From NCBI RefSeq assembly GCF_024345205.1, contig NZ_BROC01000011.1, positions 1 to 64,000 of the forward strand: a DNA stretch of 64,000 nucleotides, read 5' to 3'. The translations under genes were made by a program, and so were the position numbers. Below, one piece after another: positions 36,147 through 44,169 of the stretch (position 1 is its first letter; each line of letters begins with the position of its first letter). The notes below the pieces were generated by a model. That model made no database searches. It had not been told where the DNA came from and worked only from the letters and a program-made list of their open reading frames with translations. Source of the DNA: Lapidilactobacillus luobeiensis (GTDB lineage: Bacteria; Bacillota; Bacilli; Lactobacillales; Lactobacillaceae).

Positions 36147-36803
36147 CTAGTAAGGCCCGTTGACTAACGCCACCGGCACCGTAAACAACAAGCCATCTTC
36201 CGACAAAGGTTTGAGCGTCGCCAACACCGCCTGCAGGCTCGCACGATCCACCACCGTTTCAATGACGATTGGCAAGTGTGAGCTCTTATGCGCTGCGGTT
36301 TCTTCGTGCACATGGCGGCCGTCGTCATATCCTGCGATACCGCGGGTGACACTGACCCAGCGCACGTGCATCGCTTGCAAATGGGCCACGATCTTGGTGT
36401 AGTGGTCTGGGGCAAAGTGCTTATTGTCTTCTCGGGTAAATAACTTCACGTCATAGTATGCTGCGGTATCGTCCATCTCAATGTCACTCCCTGTCTGTCC
36501 TTGAACCGTCGTAATTTGACCACGATCGTCAATGAGCTGCGTCAGTTCAGCCAAAATCGCCTGCAAGTTGTCGCCGCTTTGCACCGTTTCGATGATCACC
36601 GGCAAGTCGTTGCCGCGTCTTGGCTTGCGTAGGCTTTGGCGCATCTCGTTATACTTATTGACGCCCATGATCGTGCGGCGGATCGTGCCGCCAACGATCC
36701 CACGCTGCCAAAAATATGCGAAGATCTGCTTCACTAGTTCTTGGTGGGTCGGCGTCTGCATGACTTCATCAGTCACCACCCGAATCAAAGTTGCTTCTGT
36801 CAT
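36147..36803 (-). CDS. Tandem DUF190-domain protein
   Basis: 218 aa with two DUF190 units (about 5-100 and 110-210). Each ends in the same pattern (LPVIIETVQS and LPIVIETVVD, followed by LQAIL or LQAVL). DUF190 proteins are PII-like in fold and are frequently encoded beside crcB fluoride channels. The molecular role is unknown. It starts 10 bases after the metallophosphoesterase gene with AGGAGGAG. It is the second gene of a fluoride-riboswitch operon. Confidence 0.85.
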   Translation of the reverse strand: MTEATLIRVVTDEVMQTPTHQELVKQIFAYFWQRGIVGGTIRRTIMGVNKYNEMRQSLRKPRRGNDLPVIIETVQSGDNLQAILAELTQLIDDRGQITTVQGQTGSDIEMDDTAAYYDVKLFTREDNKHFAPDHYTKIVAHLQAMHVRWVSVTRGIAGYDDGRHVHEETAAHKSSHLPIVIETVVDRASLQAVLATLKPLSEDGLLFTVPVALVNGPY

Positions 36804-36813
36804 CGTTCTCCTC

Positions 36814-37656
36814 CTACCACGCGTCAGCGGCGATCAAGGCTTGGGCCTTGGTGCCGTAATTATGGGTCATATTTTCTGCGGTCACATCAACGTTACTGTA
36901 GCCGAAAGCACCGGTGGTCAACGTCCGCGTATACAACGCCGCATAGGGAAGCTGTTCACGGGTAACTAACCTTAGCTCCTGATCAACGTCGTACGGGAGC
37001 ACACGGAGCGTCCAGCTGGTGAAACGGCCGGCGTCAATAGTCAACAAGCCATACTGAGCGCGCCCGGCGGCTAATTGCGGCTGCGGTGACGTCGCTAAGC
37101 CGACGCTACCGGGGTTCATGATGTAGCGGCCATCAGTAGTTTGACGCATTAGTGGCTGGTGGGTGTGGCCATACAGCGCAATGTCTGCGTCACTGCCGGC
37201 CAGCAACGCATCGAAGTTCTGTTGCTTAGCCATAGGTTCTGCTTGATGACCACGGCTGGTGGTCGGCGTTGCGTGAAATATGCTCAACTTCACGCCATCG
37301 ATCACTAATTCTTGATGTAGCGGCCGACTAGCCAACCAACGAAACTGTGTCGCGGTGAGATGCTCGCGGTCAAAAGCCGACGTGATGATCGCCACGACTG
37401 CTTTTTGGTTCTTCTCAAACGTCACGAACCGGTGGTGCAACAGGCTAGCATAAACTTCTTCGTGGTTGCCGATCACCCACGCCAGCGGTTGGAGTACTTG
37501 AAGTGCCTGCACACACGCTGCTGGCTCTGGGCCACGGTTGCCAATGTCGCCCAACACCATGTAATCGGTGGCGTGTTGTTCGTGTGCGTCTTGCAACACA
37601 GCCTGCAGGGCACTGTAATTACCATGTACGTCAGCGATCACTGCGATCTTATGCAT
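36814..37656 (-). CDS. Metallophosphoesterase (calcineurin-like)
   Basis: 280 aa. All five metal-site motifs of the family are present: DVHGN (near 9), GDIGNRG (near 37), GNHEE (near 64), a His in IFHATP and GHTHQP near 165. It is related to YfcE/ApaH-like phosphodiesterases; the substrate cannot be read. GGGAGGTG precedes the ATG. It is the first gene behind a fluoride riboswitch and its terminator (37681-37772), so it should be made only when fluoride is present. Confidence 0.88.
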   Translation of the reverse strand: MHKIAVIADVHGNYSALQAVLQDAHEQHATDYMVLGDIGNRGPEPAACVQALQVLQPLAWVIGNHEEVYASLLHHRFVTFEKNQKAVVAIITSAFDREHLTATQFRWLASRPLHQELVIDGVKLSIFHATPTTSRGHQAEPMAKQQNFDALLAGSDADIALYGHTHQPLMRQTTDGRYIMNPGSVGLATSPQPQLAAGRAQYGLLTIDAGRFTSWTLRVLPYDVDQELRLVTREQLPYAALYTRTLTTGAFGYSNVDVTAENMTHNYGTKAQALIAADAW

Positions 37657-37680
37657 CTACTCACCTCCCGGGTCAGAAAG

Positions 37681-37820
37681 AAAAAACGTCTGCCTCATTA
37701 CCCCGCTACAGCACAGGGCATTAAGACAGACGTCATCAACAATTAGCTTGTATTAGGGTGAACGTCATCACCATTTCACTTGTTCACCGTCAATATAACA
37801 TCGTTGCGGCCAGAGTTCAA
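37681..37820 (-). promoter_or_regulatory. Fluoride riboswitch with terminator and promoter (metallophosphoesterase-DUF190 operon)
   Basis: Minus strand: -35 TTGAAC (37820-37815), 17-bp spacer, -10 TATATT (37797-37792). The aptamer is GGTGATGACGTTCACC, CTAAT, ACAAGCTAATTG, TTGATGACGTC (37772-37729), matching the crcB-motif pattern GGNGATG-N5-CNCC then TGATG. The ACGTCTG part of P1 is also the 5' arm of a terminator (37733-37681, ending TTTTTT). Fluoride binding should let transcription continue. An alternative hairpin GGTGAAC / GTTCACC exists upstream. Confidence 0.88.
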
Positions 37821-38386
37821 GCGCTTACCCATGCACTGACCCGATCAGCTAATAAGTGACGATCACGCTGTATTCGATCAGCCAGATAAGCCGCAGCCAC
37901 TTGGTCTTTTTCAGTTGTCGCATCAGCTGTGAGCTGACGGGTATCGCACCAAATTCCCGTCAGCAAAAGCCCTGCTGACAAAGGCGAAAGTATCACGCCA
38001 CGCTCTTGATAGAGTTCGGCGAATATCGTGTTGACACTGGCCACAGGTTCGAGACGAATGTATGCCGGATGACTAGCACGAAAGCCACTCATCCGGTGAT
38101 TATCCACGACCGCTACAACGTTGGCTTCACTAATGTCTGGAGCGCTCACTGCCAAGTCGTTATGGCCGACCATCACCACACCGCCCGCGGCCCCAGCAAC
38201 TGACTTGACCACTAATGGCGGTGCCACTCCCCAGAATTTCACAATGTCCCGCATGACCGGTGACAGCCGCGTATAAGCACTTGGCGCAGCGTCTTTGCCG
38301 AATGCGGAGGCCAGACGCGCGGCGTTGATGACGGCAATGTCAATTCCTATGGTTGATTGCCGCGGGCCGATTGTTAAAATCTCCAT
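37817..38386 (-). CDS. Degenerate family II inorganic pyrophosphatase-like protein (DHH domain only)
   Basis: 189 aa. Its centre is plainly related to Mn-dependent pyrophosphatase PpaC (HRMSGFRASHPAYIRLEPVASV, then AGLLLTGIWCDT). Three metal sites are changed, however: the N-terminal HxxPDxD is GPRQSTIGID, the DHN is GHN, and the DHH is DNH. The substrate-binding DHHA2 domain (about 110 aa) is absent. It is thus unlikely to be a normal pyrophosphatase and may bind a ligand or regulate. AAGGAG precedes the ATG. It has its own fluoride riboswitch, so its expression has been kept tied to fluoride. Confidence 0.75.
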   Translation of the reverse strand: MEILTIGPRQSTIGIDIAVINAARLASAFGKDAAPSAYTRLSPVMRDIVKFWGVAPPLVVKSVAGAAGGVVMVGHNDLAVSAPDISEANVVAVVDNHRMSGFRASHPAYIRLEPVASVNTIFAELYQERGVILSPLSAGLLLTGIWCDTRQLTADATTEKDQVAAAYLADRIQRDRHLLADRVSAWVSA

Positions 38387-38405
38387 GTTATCGTCTCCTT
38401 CTAGG

Positions 38406-38530
38406 AAAAAGACACCTAGCCCCGGACTAAATGCCCGAAACTAGGTGTCATTAGTTTGATAACGGTTATGGCGAACACCTTCGCCTATCATGCTCGAGGC
38501 CAATATAACACCATTATCCATGATTGTCTA
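38406..38530 (-). promoter_or_regulatory. Fluoride riboswitch with terminator and promoter (pyrophosphatase-like gene)
   Basis: Minus strand: -35 TAGACA (38530-38525), 17-bp spacer, -10 TATATT (38507-38502). The aptamer is GGCGAAGGTGTTCGCC (38485-38470), ATAACCGTTATCAAA, then CTAATGACACCTAG (38454-38441). The usual GGCGAUGG appears as GGCGAAGG. The terminator (38449-38406) shares the ACACCTAG arm and ends in TTTTT. Confidence 0.85.
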
Positions 38531-38567
38531 CGGGTGTCATTATCGAGTAAGTGAGTACTGCCGTATC

Positions 38568-38918
38568 TCACCACAAGCTACCCAGCCACACACCGATGGT
38601 CAAGGTGACGATCCCGGCTCCCGTCGTGCCAAAATAATACCAAGCAAACGCACGGTAACGCCGGTTGCGCAATAAGATAAACGCGTCAGTCATGAATGTT
38701 GAAAAAGTCGTGTACCCACCACACACACCGGTCAAAAGTAGCAGTGACCACGCTTGCGGCAGTGCGCACATCGCCAAAAATCCCGCTAAGAAGGCACCAC
38801 TAGCATTGATCACAAGCGTCGCCAGCGGCACCCCAGGCCACCAGTTCTTGCCTAGCTGCGTCAGCACGTATCGCATCACGGCGCCGACCCCCGCTCCTAA
38901 AGCCACTAACATCACCAT
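38568..38918 (-). CDS. crcB: Fluoride channel CrcB/Fluc, second copy
   Basis: 116 aa with four transmembrane helices. Family motifs: GAGVGAVMRYV at the start, NASGAFLAGFL in helix 2 with the conserved Asn, and GGYTTFSTFMTDA with the Thr/Phe-box residues in helix 3. Fluc channels are antiparallel dimers that let fluoride leak out of the cell. Gram-positive bacteria often make two different subunits that form a heterodimer. The ATG at 38918 overlaps the stop of the first crcB gene, and an upstream in-frame start is not needed. Confidence 0.93.
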   Translation of the reverse strand: MVMLVALGAGVGAVMRYVLTQLGKNWWPGVPLATLVINASGAFLAGFLAMCALPQAWSLLLLTGVCGGYTTFSTFMTDAFILLRNRRYRAFAWYYFGTTGAGIVTLTIGVWLGSLW

Positions 38919-39310
38919 GTCTGTCGCCGCCTTCCCCAGGCCTCGGCGCATAAATACCCGCCAAACGCCGCGCCTAAACCAACAAACAGCTCAAGCAAGA
39001 AGATCCCGATTGCATACACCGGCGATTGGCCGACGTGTTTGTAGAGGTTCAGTACCATCGTCGAAAATGTCGTGAACGCGCCGACAAAACCAGTCCCTAA
39101 CGCCAAAATCAGCCAGCTCGGCAAGTCGATGTACACCGCTAGACCGTATGTGACAAACGCCAGTATGAAGCTGCCCAATAGATTCACCGCCGTGGTGCCG
39201 AGCATCGTGTCGGCATCATTGAGCCACAAGCCGATTCCCCAACGGGCGGCCCCACCGAAGCAGCCGCCGATGAACACCGCTAAAATATCTTGGTATCGCA
39301 ATCGCTGCAT
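38912..39310 (-). CDS. crcB: Fluoride channel CrcB/Fluc, first copy
   Basis: 132 aa, four transmembrane helices. Motifs: GGCFGGAARWGIG, NLLGSFILAFV with the conserved Asn, and GFVGAFTTFSTMVLN. It is translationally coupled to the second crcB through a 7-base overlap (ACATGGTGA), which favours an equal amount of both subunits for a heterodimeric channel. AGGGGGAAG precedes the ATG. Its leader has a promoter and a hairpin but no complete fluoride aptamer, unlike the other cargo operons. Confidence 0.93.
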   Translation of the reverse strand: MQRLRYQDILAVFIGGCFGGAARWGIGLWLNDADTMLGTTAVNLLGSFILAFVTYGLAVYIDLPSWLILALGTGFVGAFTTFSTMVLNLYKHVGQSPVYAIGIFLLELFVGLGAAFGGYLCAEAWGRRRQTW

Positions 39311-39421
39311 TGAACTTCCCCCTAAAACACGGCTACCAAAATACTGGCAGCCGTGTGGTTACACTCATTAAAATTTAATATAACGCCTAGCATTATAGCA
39401 AAACGTACAGCTGTAAGACAA
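39311..39421 (-). promoter_or_regulatory. crcB promoter and leader hairpin without a full aptamer
   Basis: Minus strand: TTGTCT (39421-39416), 18-bp spacer, TATAAT (39397-39392). The leader then has TTATATT (as in the other two minus-strand leaders), TTAATGAGTGTAACC and a terminator-like hairpin ACGGCTGCC / GGTAGCCGT followed by GTTTTAG. The 5' half of the aptamer (GGNGATG...CNCC) is missing. Confidence 0.6.
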
Positions 39422-39455
39422 GTCCGCCTTTTGCATGAAAATTTGTCGGTCTGGC

Positions 39456-39596
39456 TTGCGCAAAATTTCGTAAGGGAGTATGCTTTGGGTGTTAAAAGTT
39501 AATCGGCGATGACGTTCGCCACTAAAACTAATTGGTAAATCAATTTGATGACGTCTACTGCACAGATTTTGCGTGCAGTAGACGCCATCTTTTTTT
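39456..39596 (+). promoter_or_regulatory. Fluoride riboswitch with terminator and promoter (eno operon)
   Basis: TTGCGC (39456-39461), 17-bp spacer, TATGCT (39479-39484). The aptamer GGCGATGACGTTCGCC (39505-39520), ACTAAAACTAATTGG, then TGATGACGTC fits the fluoride consensus. The terminator uses GACGTCTACTGCA (39550-39562) and TGCAGTAGACG followed by TTTTTTT (to 39596). Its P1 arm overlaps the terminator arm. Confidence 0.9.
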
Positions 39597-39614
39597 ACCG
39601 GAAGGAGCACAATT

Positions 39615-40901
39615 ATGTCAGTAGTGATTGAATCTGTGAAGTCGCGCGAGATCTTCGATTCCCGCGGCAACCCAACTGTTGAGGCCGATGTTATTCTGTC
39701 GGACGGTACGCTCGGCCGCGCGGAGGTACCATCTGGTGCATCGACCGGCGAAAAAGAAGCCGTCGAGTTGCGCGACGGCGGCGACCGGCTCCAAGGCAAA
39801 GGCGTCTCAAAGGCCGTGGCCAACGTCAATACCGAGATCAACAAGGCTTTGCACGGTGCCGACCCCTTCAACCAAGCCCACATCGACCAGCTGATGATCG
39901 ACTTAGACGGCACACCTAACAAGGCACGCCTAGGGGCTAATGCGATCTTAGGGGTGTCAATGGCCACTGCCCGTGCAGCAGCCAACGCCTTGCACACACC
40001 GCTGTATCGCTACCTCGGCGGCACCGACTTGGAGCTTCCACAAACGTTCCACAACGTGATCAACGGTGGTGAGCACGCCGACAACGGCATCGATATTCAG
40101 GAATTCATGATCACCCCAGTCGATCGTTCCAGCTTCCGTGATGGCTTCGAGAAAATCGCCAACACCTACCACACCTTGAAGAAGGTGATCGAAGAAGCCG
40201 GCTACACCACGGGCCTCGGCGATGAAGGGGGCTTTGCGCCTGACCTCAAGAACTCCGAAGACGCCTTGCAGATGCTGCATGACGCCATCATCAAGGCAGG
40301 CTACACGCCTGGCAAGGAAATCGCCATCGCCTTTGACGCGGCGGCATCGTACTTCTACAACCGCGACACCAAGAACTATGACTTTGAAGGCAAAACCTAC
40401 ACGCCTGCCGAATTAGGCGAATACTACATTCACCTGCTGGACAAGTTTCCAGAGATCATCTCCATCGAAGATCCTTATGGGGAAGAAGACTGGGGCCACT
40501 TCGCTGACTTCACCAAGAAGTACGGCGACCGCGTGCAACTAGTCGCAGACGATCCGGTCTGCACTAACCCAGCCTTGATCAAAGACGCCATCAAACAAGG
40601 CATGGCCAACAGTATCTTGATCAAACTTAACCAGATCGGCACGGTCACCGAAACACTGGAAGCAATCCGCTTAGCGCGCAAGAACGGCTACACTACCATG
40701 ATGTCACACCGTTCTGGTGAAACCGGCGACACCTTTGTCGCTGACTTTACCGTCGCCACGAACGCTGCGCAACTCAAGTCCGGCGCCCCGGCCCGTTCCG
40801 AGCGTGTGGAGAAATACAACCAACTGTTGCGGATCGAAGAAGAACTCGGCGCTGACGGCACGCGCTTAGCCCACTTCCCTGATTCAGTCGACTTCGACTG
40901 A
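39615..40901 (+). CDS. eno: Enolase (second copy, fluoride-inducible)
   Basis: 428 aa, close to the usual length. It converts 2-phosphoglycerate to phosphoenolpyruvate. All core residues are seen: NGGEHADNGIDIQEFM, GDEGGFAPD, metal ligands in AFDAAAS, SIEDPYGEEDW and VADDPVC, Lys in IKLNQIG, and SHRSGET. Differences from common enolases are GETGD for GETED and ASYFY for SSEFY. Enolase is a classic fluoride target, so this copy is presumably less sensitive; that is inference. GGAAGGAG precedes the ATG. The P-type ATPase gene follows 74 bases downstream. Its base composition is GC-rich. Confidence 0.95.
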   Translation: MSVVIESVKSREIFDSRGNPTVEADVILSDGTLGRAEVPSGASTGEKEAVELRDGGDRLQGKGVSKAVANVNTEINKALHGADPFNQAHIDQLMIDLDGTPNKARLGANAILGVSMATARAAANALHTPLYRYLGGTDLELPQTFHNVINGGEHADNGIDIQEFMITPVDRSSFRDGFEKIANTYHTLKKVIEEAGYTTGLGDEGGFAPDLKNSEDALQMLHDAIIKAGYTPGKEIAIAFDAAASYFYNRDTKNYDFEGKTYTPAELGEYYIHLLDKFPEIISIEDPYGEEDWGHFADFTKKYGDRVQLVADDPVCTNPALIKDAIKQGMANSILIKLNQIGTVTETLEAIRLARKNGYTTMMSHRSGETGDTFVADFTVATNAAQLKSGAPARSERVEKYNQLLRIEEELGADGTRLAHFPDSVDFD

Positions 40902-40913
40902 TCAGCATTGACC

Positions 40914-40949
40914 AAACGGCCGAGCACGAATATGTGCGCGGCCGTTTGT
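40914..40949 (+). terminator. Hairpin between eno and the P-type ATPase gene
   Basis: AAACGGCCG and CGGCCGTTT pair, with an inner CAC / GTG, followed by GTTATC and no long T run. It is more likely a partial terminator or processing hairpin than a full stop. Confidence 0.5.
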
Positions 40950-40975
40950 TATCTTGCAGAAAGCTGGTGTCTACT

Positions 40976-43249
40976 ATGACCGAAAAAAACGATCTAAACG
41001 GCCTCGCCCAAGCCGAAGCTGACCGGCGACTGGCCCGTGATGGCTTCAACGAAGTGGCCGAACCCCCCTTCAACTTTGCCACGGCCATTATCACTCGCCT
41101 GTGGGAGCCTAGCGCGTGGATACTCGAAGCGGCGCTGATCATTGAAATCGTGTTAGGCAAGGGCATCCAAGCCGGGTTCATCGTGCTAATGTTGCTCTTT
41201 GCCGCGGTCAATGGCGCGATTCAATCTCGCCGCGCCAACACGGTCTTACGCAGCCTATCACATGACTTATCGCCGACCACCGCGGTCAGCCGCGATGGCA
41301 AGTGGAAACAGGTGTCAGCCAAGCACTTAGTCGTTGATGACCTCATCAGCCTACGCCAAGGGGACATTATCCCCGCCGACGTGCGTCTGCTGACGGACAC
41401 GCTGGAAGTCAACGAAAGCAGTATCACAGGCGAAGCCAAGGCTGTCAACCGCACCCCTGGTGATACCGCCTATGCCGGCACCGAAGTCCTCTCCGGCAAT
41501 GCCTTAGCGATCGTCACCGCCACCGGTGCTAATAGCCGCAGCGGCAAAACAATCAGCCTGATCAACCAAAGCTCGGCGCCGGGCCATTTGCAGAAGCTCT
41601 TGGGCAAAATCATCGGCTATCTAGCAGCACTCGATGCGGTGTTGGCCGTGCTGTTGATCATCGTGGCCATTGTCCGCCATGAAGACTTGGTCGCCATGCT
41701 ACCGTTTCTGGCAATGCTGTTCATCGCAACGATCCCAATCGCCATGCCATCGAGTTTTGCCGTTGCTAACTCGGTCGAAGCCAAGGTCTTGAGTACCAAG
41801 CACGTCTTAGTTTCCGACCTCACCGGGATTCAGGAAGCTGCCAATATGAATGTGCTACTCGTGGATAAAACCGGCACGATCACTGCCAACAAACCCGCTG
41901 TGGTGGCCTTCTACAACTGGTCAACGCTCCCAGACGCCGACGTGACCCAACTGGCGATCAGTGCAGCAGATACGCGCAATGCCAGCGTGATCGACGCGGC
42001 GCTATTCAACTATGCCCAATCACACAACATTAAGGCCTGGCCTCAGCATGAATTCACGCCGTTCACCTCCGGTATCGGCTACTCCCAAGCCACTGTGGTC
42101 ACCGATAGTGCCACCGTCAACGTGAAACTCGGCGCACTGAAGAAGTTGACGGCGCTGGCCACCAATCACCCAGACCTAACGGCGGTCAACTTCGCCGAAG
42201 GCCGTACGGCAGCCGTGGTCGTTGATTCACAGCTAGTCGGTCTATTCGTACTCCAAGACCAACCTCGGGCAGATTCCGCAACTGCCATCAAGGCTCTGCA
42301 GGCACGCGGCGTCAAAGTAATCATGCTGACTGGCGATAACCAAAAAACTGCCGCCGCGATTGCCCAAGCAGTTGGGCTAAACGGTGAGGTGCGCTCGTAC
42401 ACCGAGGTTAATGTCGGGACCAAAATTGCAGACCTCGCAGGCATCGCCGACGTGACCCCAGAAGACAAATTGGCGATGGCCAAGCGTCTACAAGGTGAAG
42501 GCTATGTGGTCGGTATGACCGGCGACGGGGTCAACGACGCCCCCGCCTTGAAACAAGCCGACGTTGGTATCGCCGTTGACAGTGCCGTTGACCTCGCCAA
42601 GCGCTCGGCGCGCATGGTATTGCTAGGAGACGGCCTGACCCCGATCATTGAGATACTAGATGCCGGCCACCGCGTCTATCAACGCATGATGACCTGGACG
42701 ATCACCAAGCTTTCACGCACCGCGGAGCTAACACTCCTGCTGACATTAGGTTATCTGATTCTCCACTTCATTCCGCTGACCTTAAACGCGATGATCCTGG
42801 TCGCGATCCTGAATGATTGTGTGACCCTTGTGCTCGGCACTGACCGCACGACGATCACCCACCAGCCAGAAAGCTGGAACCTGGCCAAACTTAGCAAGAT
42901 TGCTGGCATCTTGGCCATAGGCTGGTCAGCGGTCGGCTACGGTTGGCTGACTTGGTTGCAACGGCTTGGTCTAACGACTGGACAAGTCAGCACCGGCCTT
43001 TACGTCTATCTGATTTTTAGCGCGATGTTGACGATCCTGATGACCCGCACCCAAAAGCCGTTTTGGACTAGCAGACCCAGTCGTGCCGTGGCAGTAGCGA
43101 TCGGTGGTAACTGTATGTTGACGCTGGTACTGGCACTGACTGGCTGGGGGATCGCTGCAATCAGCCCGGCCTTGATCGGCTTAGCAATCGTGATCACTTT
43201 ATTAACGGGCATTGTGCTGACAGCGATTCGATTTGCGGCACACATCTAG
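40976..43249 (+). CDS. P-type ATPase, P3A (proton pump)-like
   Basis: 757 aa. An N-terminal cation-ATPase segment (GLAQAEADRRLARDGFNEV), actuator motif SSITGE, helix 4 PIAMPSS, phosphorylation site DKTGTIT, MLTGDNQKTA and GDGVNDAPALKQADVGIAV are all present. In helix 6, LNDCVTLVLGTD resembles the Asp-containing segment of plasma-membrane H+-ATPases. Proton export would help because HF entry acidifies the cell; this role is inferred. The ATG at 40976 has only a weak ribosome site, and GTG 40934 inside the hairpin is unlikely. It is the last gene of the eno operon, before the terminator at 43281-43316. Confidence 0.88.
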   Translation: MTEKNDLNGLAQAEADRRLARDGFNEVAEPPFNFATAIITRLWEPSAWILEAALIIEIVLGKGIQAGFIVLMLLFAAVNGAIQSRRANTVLRSLSHDLSPTTAVSRDGKWKQVSAKHLVVDDLISLRQGDIIPADVRLLTDTLEVNESSITGEAKAVNRTPGDTAYAGTEVLSGNALAIVTATGANSRSGKTISLINQSSAPGHLQKLLGKIIGYLAALDAVLAVLLIIVAIVRHEDLVAMLPFLAMLFIATIPIAMPSSFAVANSVEAKVLSTKHVLVSDLTGIQEAANMNVLLVDKTGTITANKPAVVAFYNWSTLPDADVTQLAISAADTRNASVIDAALFNYAQSHNIKAWPQHEFTPFTSGIGYSQATVVTDSATVNVKLGALKKLTALATNHPDLTAVNFAEGRTAAVVVDSQLVGLFVLQDQPRADSATAIKALQARGVKVIMLTGDNQKTAAAIAQAVGLNGEVRSYTEVNVGTKIADLAGIADVTPEDKLAMAKRLQGEGYVVGMTGDGVNDAPALKQADVGIAVDSAVDLAKRSARMVLLGDGLTPIIEILDAGHRVYQRMMTWTITKLSRTAELTLLLTLGYLILHFIPLTLNAMILVAILNDCVTLVLGTDRTTITHQPESWNLAKLSKIAGILAIGWSAVGYGWLTWLQRLGLTTGQVSTGLYVYLIFSAMLTILMTRTQKPFWTSRPSRAVAVAIGGNCMLTLVLALTGWGIAAISPALIGLAIVITLLTGIVLTAIRFAAHI

Positions 43250-43280
43250 CGAACTCTCACCAGATTCACACCGCTCCTGA

Positions 43281-43316
43281 ACCCATTGGCCAATGTATAT
43301 TGGCTGATGGGTTTTT
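43281..43316 (+). terminator. Terminator of the eno-ATPase operon
   Basis: ACCCAT / ATGGGT and GCCAAT / ATTGGC form a two-part stem followed by TTTTT. Confidence 0.85.
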
Positions 43317-43440
43317 GCCTTCCTACGATATTAGTTACCTAATTTAAATTTAACGTTTTGGTTTCACCGCCATGTTCAACCTCGGCCTGTGACCTGCGTA
43401 AGTGTAACTAATTATCTGTCAATCTAAGGAGGCTGTATTC

Positions 43441-43845
43441 ATGAGCCGCGAACGTGAGGTCTCTCGAATGTTCATCAGATACATGCAACAAGTCCTTCGT
43501 AACGAACGAATTAACCTCTATCGTAAACACTTTAAAGACCTCAAAGAAACGCCACTTGAGGAACGGTTGTTGGAAGAAATCGCCGATCCTGGACATTCCG
43601 AAGACTTTCTTTTAACTGATGACGAGGTTGAACATCTCGAAACCTTCATCGAAAATGAGCATCTTGCAGCGGCCATTGCGACCCTTTCAACTGCTGATAA
43701 GACGGTGTTGTATCAGTATTACTATTCTGAACTTAACGCTGTGGAAATCGGAAACCGCACCGGCAAAACTAGCCAGGGGGTGAACAAGAGGCGACGACAA
43801 GCACTAGCACGAATCAAGAAGGTATACAGAAATATCTATAGATAG
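43441..43845 (+). CDS. Sigma-70-like small protein of the element
   Basis: 134 aa, basic at the C terminus. The last 65 residues resemble sigma region 4 (LSTADKTVLYQYYYSELNAV, then EIGNRTGKTSQGVNKRRRQA as a helix-turn-helix). The N-terminal part is short and charged. Such proteins are common in ICEs and IMEs of Gram-positive bacteria and may activate mobility genes. AAGGAGG precedes the ATG at good distance. It is the last gene before the right end. Confidence 0.75.
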   Translation: MSREREVSRMFIRYMQQVLRNERINLYRKHFKDLKETPLEERLLEEIADPGHSEDFLLTDDEVEHLETFIENEHLAAAIATLSTADKTVLYQYYYSELNAVEIGNRTGKTSQGVNKRRRQALARIKKVYRNIYR

Positions 43846-43967
43846 CTCGCACAACTTGCGCAACGACGGAGAAACAAAGAACCCAACAAATTCAGTATTG
43901 CCAGCGAATTATGGGCATGTGAGTATTCAAAGTCCAAGTAAATACCCGGGTACTGTTCAACGAAATA

Positions 43968-43987
43968 TGTGGGCAAAAACGTGGGCA
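43968..43987 (+). repeat. Integrase arm-type repeats, right end
   Basis: TGTGGGCA (43968-43975) and CGTGGGCA (43980-43987) repeat the left-end motif in the same orientation. The rest of 43846-44160 has no gene that I can support. Confidence 0.65.
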
Positions 43988-44084
43988 AAAACTGATTTTA
44001 TTTGCCAAGCATTGCTTAGAATCAGCCTCTACCGATGCCCTGCCGAATCATCCCACGAGTTATCAATAAAATTTGCGAGCAATT

Positions 44085-44111
44085 AAAAAGCCCGAATTGA
44101 CGGGCTTTTTT
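44085..44111. terminator. Bidirectional terminator at the right end of the element
   Basis: AAAAAGCCCG and CGGGCTTTTT form a perfect stem around AATTGA. It shields element and chromosome from each other. Confidence 0.85.
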
Positions 44112-44169
44112 GCTAATTTTCATTCAGCTTTATCAGAGATCCCATACCCACCATGAGTAGCATTGCCAA

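Noticed and set aside
36532-36969. 145-codon plus-strand frame over the DUF190 and metallophosphoesterase genes
   Set aside because: It spans two well-supported genes of the opposite strand, with no ribosome site.
39615-40901. Interpretation of this enolase as the housekeeping glycolytic copy
   Set aside because: It lies inside a mobile element behind a fluoride riboswitch, and the usual gap-pgk-tpi neighbours are absent. A second genomic copy is expected but cannot be seen here.
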